NCBI RefSeq assembly: GCF_000738435.1
Contig: NZ_CP003984.1
Span: 2,356,001-2,420,000, forward strand
From: Planktomarina temperata RCA23
Lineage (GTDB): Bacteria > Pseudomonadota > Alphaproteobacteria > Rhodobacterales > Rhodobacteraceae
DNA: 64,000 nt
Reading direction: 5' to 3'
In this document: one piece after another, positions 61,270-64,000 of the stretch
Numbering within the stretch: the first letter of the stretch is position 1
Layout of the letters: the number at the start of each line of letters is the position of its first letter
The notes under the pieces: generated by a model
Database searches by the model: none
Told to the model about the DNA's origin: nothing
Seen by the model: the letters and a program-made list of their open reading frames with translations, nothing else
Position numbers and translations under genes: made by a program

Positions 61270-62075
61270 TTGATACCAGCCCGCAGGAAGGACTGAACGA
61301 ACTGGCGTTGGAAGATCAGGAATGCGATGAGCAGCGGGGCAACAGACATGAGCGTGGCGGCCGAAATGATGCTGATATCCACACCGTTTTCGGGAGCGCC
61401 AAAGATCGACAGGCCGACCGTCAAGGGGCGTGTTTCCGGTGAATTGGTCACAATCAGCGGCCACAGGAAGTTATTCCAGTGGGTCGAAACCGACACCAGC
61501 GCATAGGCAAGATAGGTTGGCTTTGCCAGCGGCACGTAAACCCGCCACAGGATACCAAGCAGCCCACAGCCTTCGATCCGCGCAGCTTCGTGCAATTCGA
61601 TCGGCACGCCTTTGAATGACTGCCGCATCAAGAAGATGCCGAAGGCCGACGCCATATAGGGCATGCCGACGCCAAGGATGCTGTCAAACAACCCGAGCCG
61701 GGACACCATCGCATAGTTTTCCACGATCAGGACTTCGGGCAGGATGAACAGCTGCATCAGGACCAGGATGAATACGAAGTCCTTGCCGGGAAACCGGAGT
61801 TGCGCAAAGGCGAACCCTGCAAGCGTGGTCAGGAAAAACTGGCCAATCAGGATCACCGTCACCAGCATGAATGTATTGAAGAAATACTTTAGCCAGGGCG
61901 CACCGCTCCAGGCGACACGGAAGTTATCCAGCGTCCAAGGCGAAAACAGTTTGAGGTTCACCGCATCAGAGGTCGAATGCGTTGCAGCCCAGAAGGCAAA
62001 CAACAGCGGCGCAATCCAAATAACAGCCAGAAGGATCGCGCCGAAGCTGTCCATGAATTTGGTGAAGCTCTTCAT
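61266..62075 (-). CDS. ugpE: UgpE-like ABC permease (second system)
   Basis: A 269-residue MalG-type permease with six hydrophobic segments and the EAA loop EAARIEGCGLLGILWRVYVP. It overlaps the upstream permease and the downstream phosphodiesterase by 4 bp each. Together they form a second glycerophospho-type importer. Confidence 0.85.
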   Translation of the reverse strand: MKSFTKFMDSFGAILLAVIWIAPLLFAFWAATHSTSDAVNLKLFSPWTLDNFRVAWSGAPWLKYFFNTFMLVTVILIGQFFLTTLAGFAFAQLRFPGKDFVFILVLMQLFILPEVLIVENYAMVSRLGLFDSILGVGMPYMASAFGIFLMRQSFKGVPIELHEAARIEGCGLLGILWRVYVPLAKPTYLAYALVSVSTHWNNFLWPLIVTNSPETRPLTVGLSIFGAPENGVDISIISAATLMSVAPLLIAFLIFQRQFVQSFLRAGIK

Positions 62076-62965
62076 TGGTAGTGTGTCCTTCTGTCGAGGT
62101 ACAAGAACTGTACCGCAGCCACGACGCCCAGCACTGCAATAACAAGGACCGTAATGGCCGCCGCATGTGGCGCGTCAAAGAATGCGAATGCCATTTCCCA
62201 GATGTAATAGAGGATCAGCTTGCTGGCGTCCGACGGCCCGCCCTTGGTCAGGATGAACAGGTGGTCGATCAGCTTGACCGAGTTGATCATCGCGTTGACG
62301 GCAATAAACAGCGTTGTCGGCATCAGCAGCGGCAACACGATGCGGCGCGTATAGGTCCAGCGGCTGGTGCCCTCGATGTCTGCCGCTTCCTTGAGATCCA
62401 CAGGAATTGTTTGCAATGCCGCGAGATAGAAAATCATGAAAAACCCAGCTTCTTTCCAGATTGTCACGATGATGATCGCCCATAGCGCAGTTTCAGGCTG
62501 CCCCAGCCAGTTGACCGACGGCAGGCCAAACAGGCTGCCAATTTGATCCAATACGCCCAGACCTGGCGTGTAGAAAAACAGCCAAAGGTTGGCAGCGGCA
62601 ATCATCGGCAAGACGGTTGGTGTGAAATAGGCGGTACGCACAAACCCCCGCGCTGAGATCTTGGAGTTGGCCCAAAGCGCCATTGAAAGCGCAATGAAAA
62701 TCGAAACTGGGATCGTGACGCCCGCGTAAAACAGGTTATTTTTCGCCACCAGCCAAAATGTGGGGTCCGCAAAAAGATCGGCATAGTTTTCTGTGCCAAC
62801 AAACTCACTGGGGTTGCGGCGGGTATGCCGCGAAAACAAGGACGACCAGAGGGTCGCGATAGACGGGTAAAAGGCAAAAACCGTGAGCAACACCGCTGCG
62901 GGCGACAGAAGCAACCAGCCATATATGGCTTGCCTGCGACGTTCGAGATTGGCGTGAGCGGACAT
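62072..62965 (-). CDS. ugpA: UgpA-like ABC permease (second system)
   Basis: A 297-residue permease with six hydrophobic segments and EAA loop EAADIEGTSRWTYTRRIVLP. It is separated from the binding-protein gene by 84 bp and coupled to the next permease. No ATPase gene is present downstream in this operon; it may lie beyond the window edge or be shared. Confidence 0.85.
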   Translation of the reverse strand: MSAHANLERRRQAIYGWLLLSPAAVLLTVFAFYPSIATLWSSLFSRHTRRNPSEFVGTENYADLFADPTFWLVAKNNLFYAGVTIPVSIFIALSMALWANSKISARGFVRTAYFTPTVLPMIAAANLWLFFYTPGLGVLDQIGSLFGLPSVNWLGQPETALWAIIIVTIWKEAGFFMIFYLAALQTIPVDLKEAADIEGTSRWTYTRRIVLPLLMPTTLFIAVNAMINSVKLIDHLFILTKGGPSDASKLILYYIWEMAFAFFDAPHAAAITVLVIAVLGVVAAVQFLYLDRRTHYQ

Positions 62966-63029
62966 AGCGCGTCTCCGATGTTCAGATTTGGCATGTAAGA
63001 AGTTGGTAGGGCCGATGCGATGTGCACCA

Positions 63030-63041
63030 GCCCCGCCGGGG
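63030..63041 (-). promoter_or_regulatory. Small hairpin between second ugpB and ugpA
   Basis: CCCC-GCC-GGGG can form a short GC stem just after the binding-protein stop, on either strand. Its place matches that of the larger hairpin after the first ugpB, so a similar differential-expression role is possible. Confidence 0.35.
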
Positions 63042-63049
63042 ATTTTTAG

Positions 63050-64000
63050 TTATTGATAGGCAGCCAACAGGCGCTCGGCTGCAGCCTGGGCTTCGCCCAA
63101 AGCCTCAGCAGCCGTTTTCGATCCGGTCAGCGCCGATTGAATGGCGTTGTTCAGACCGTCGCGCACGCGGGCAGTCTCAAACGTCGAAAACTCAGCAACG
63201 GCGTTTTCAAGCTGGTTGCGCGCGACAAGTGCCGGTGGAAAATCAGCGACATAGGCTTTCAGCGCTTCGGTTTCGTAGGCCGCAGGTGAAACACCCATGT
63301 AACCTGTGCCGATTGACCAGGCGGCTGCCTGCTCGGGCGATGTCATGAACTGCATCAGTTTCAGGGCCGCGGCGCGTTCCTCATCTGTTGTGTCCTTGAA
63401 CATGTAGAAGTTGCCACCACCGGTCGGCGAACCAAGACGAACATTGCCCGGCAGCTCGGCAACACCGAAATCAAAGCTGGCGTTGTTTTTCACGGTTGTC
63501 AGATTGCCGGTGGAGTGCCACATCATCGCGGTCTGACCTTCAAGGAACGCCTGGCGCAATGTGCCCCATTCAACAGTGCCGTCAGGCATGATGCCGTGCT
63601 CGCCAGACAGGGACTGCCAGAACTCAAGTGTCTCAATAACGGTTTCGTCATCGAAATATGTGGTCAGGCCATCTTTTGACATCACCTCTTTGCCGTTCTG
63701 GATCGCCAGTGCCTGGAACATCCAATAGGGATAGCCAGTTGATGGGATCATCAAACCATAGGTGTCATCGTTGGTCAGGGCCTTGCCCATTGCAATCATT
63801 TCGTCCCAAGTTTTTGGCGGGGCTTCAGGGTCGAGGCCAGCCGCACGGAACATGTCCTTGTTATAATATGCAACAATCGTTGACCGTTGGAACGGAATGC
63901 CCCAAGTCTTACCTTCGATAGTGCCATTTGCCATCAGCGCTGGGTAAAAACTTCCCAGCCACGCTTTGTCAGCGTCCGATGTTGCGACATCATCGAATGG
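63050..64000 (-). CDS. ugpB: UgpB-like binding protein (second system), N-terminus outside window
   Basis: The frame is open to the window edge; 316 codons are visible. Family 1 solute-binding features are GKTWGIPFQRSTIVAYYNKD, TYGLMIPSTGYPYWMFQAL and FYMFKDTTDEERAAALKLM. Signal peptide and N-terminal lobe lie outside the window. It is the upstream gene of the second glycerophospho transporter. Confidence 0.87.
   Translation of the reverse strand, partial: PFDDVATSDADKAWLGSFYPALMANGTIEGKTWGIPFQRSTIVAYYNKDMFRAAGLDPEAPPKTWDEMIAMGKALTNDDTYGLMIPSTGYPYWMFQALAIQNGKEVMSKDGLTTYFDDETVIETLEFWQSLSGEHGIMPDGTVEWGTLRQAFLEGQTAMMWHSTGNLTTVKNNASFDFGVAELPGNVRLGSPTGGGNFYMFKDTTDEERAAALKLMQFMTSPEQAAAWSIGTGYMGVSPAAYETEALKAYVADFPPALVARNQLENAVAEFSTFETARVRDGLNNAIQSALTGSKTAAEALGEAQAAAERLLAAYQ

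Overview
The window looks like the chromosome of a marine alphaproteobacterium, most likely Rhodobacterales (Roseobacter group). This is inferred from the gene families and their arrangement (DUF3572, DUF983, a carnitine dehydrogenase fused to a thioesterase, an alphaproteobacterial direct-repeat LexA box, Ugp/Glp gene sets), not from a marker gene. It is a core backbone interrupted by two layers of acquired DNA.

1-14.4 kb, backbone: a HAD phosphatase, DUF3572, a broken EF-hand/metal-sensor gene, DUF983, NUDIX, an EamA transporter, a fatty-acid desaturase, an XRE regulator, a carnitine-degradation operon (cdhC, lcdH-thioesterase, SDR) with its divergent GlxA-type regulator, an aldo/keto reductase, an ImuA-like SOS gene under a LexA box, an MFS transporter, metG and tRNA-Cys.

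14.4-35.35 kb, genomic island in tRNA-Cys: the last 45 bp of the tRNA gene are repeated exactly at 35303-35347 (attL/attR), and a phage-type integrase starts 245 bp inside attL. The left half (14.7-24.6 kb) holds a second tyrosine recombinase, an AAA+ ATPase operon of unknown role, a plasmid-origin-like patch (DnaA box plus palindromes), a DUF6626-like cluster and a ParB-like gene whose start is missing. The right half (24.6-33.0 kb) is a metal module: a Zn/Cd/Pb-type P-ATPase, L,D-transpeptidase, LspA, a ZIP transporter, a copper/thiol operon (DUF411, two SCO, PCuAC, DsbA, DsbB), a ZntR-like MerR and YnfA. Three promoters here have the 19-bp spacer typical of MerR control. Fragments of galU, gmd, a transglutaminase gene and hipB show repeated deletion.

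35.35-56.9 kb, IS6-scarred patchwork: a second related integrase starts just outside attR but is cut by an IS6-family element, suggesting tandem islands. Three full 817-bp IS6 copies and several IS6/IS3 remnants bracket small cargo modules: a secreted MORN-repeat protein; a tightly coupled operon for a secreted serine-rich repeat peptide, a lipoprotein, an HprK-like kinase and a PepSY membrane protein, divergent from a membrane LuxR regulator; a CadC-like regulator with cysteine synthase; five tandem small proteins that appear to be ferredoxin-like alpha/beta barrels; an aldehyde dehydrogenase; and a LysR-controlled UgpBAEC transporter with a GDPD-type glycerophosphodiesterase.

57-64 kb: a glycerol-phosphate block, all on the minus strand: a second UgpB-A-E set, a metallophosphoesterase, a Na/Pi-cotransporter-like protein and glpD. 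This system imports glycerophospho compounds, hydrolyses them, handles phosphate and oxidises glycerol 3-phosphate.

The best candidate for an undescribed system is the repeat-peptide/HprK-like kinase operon at 39.9-42.6 kb, followed by the AAA+ operon at 18.4-21.4 kb and the small-barrel cluster at 46.6-48.5 kb.
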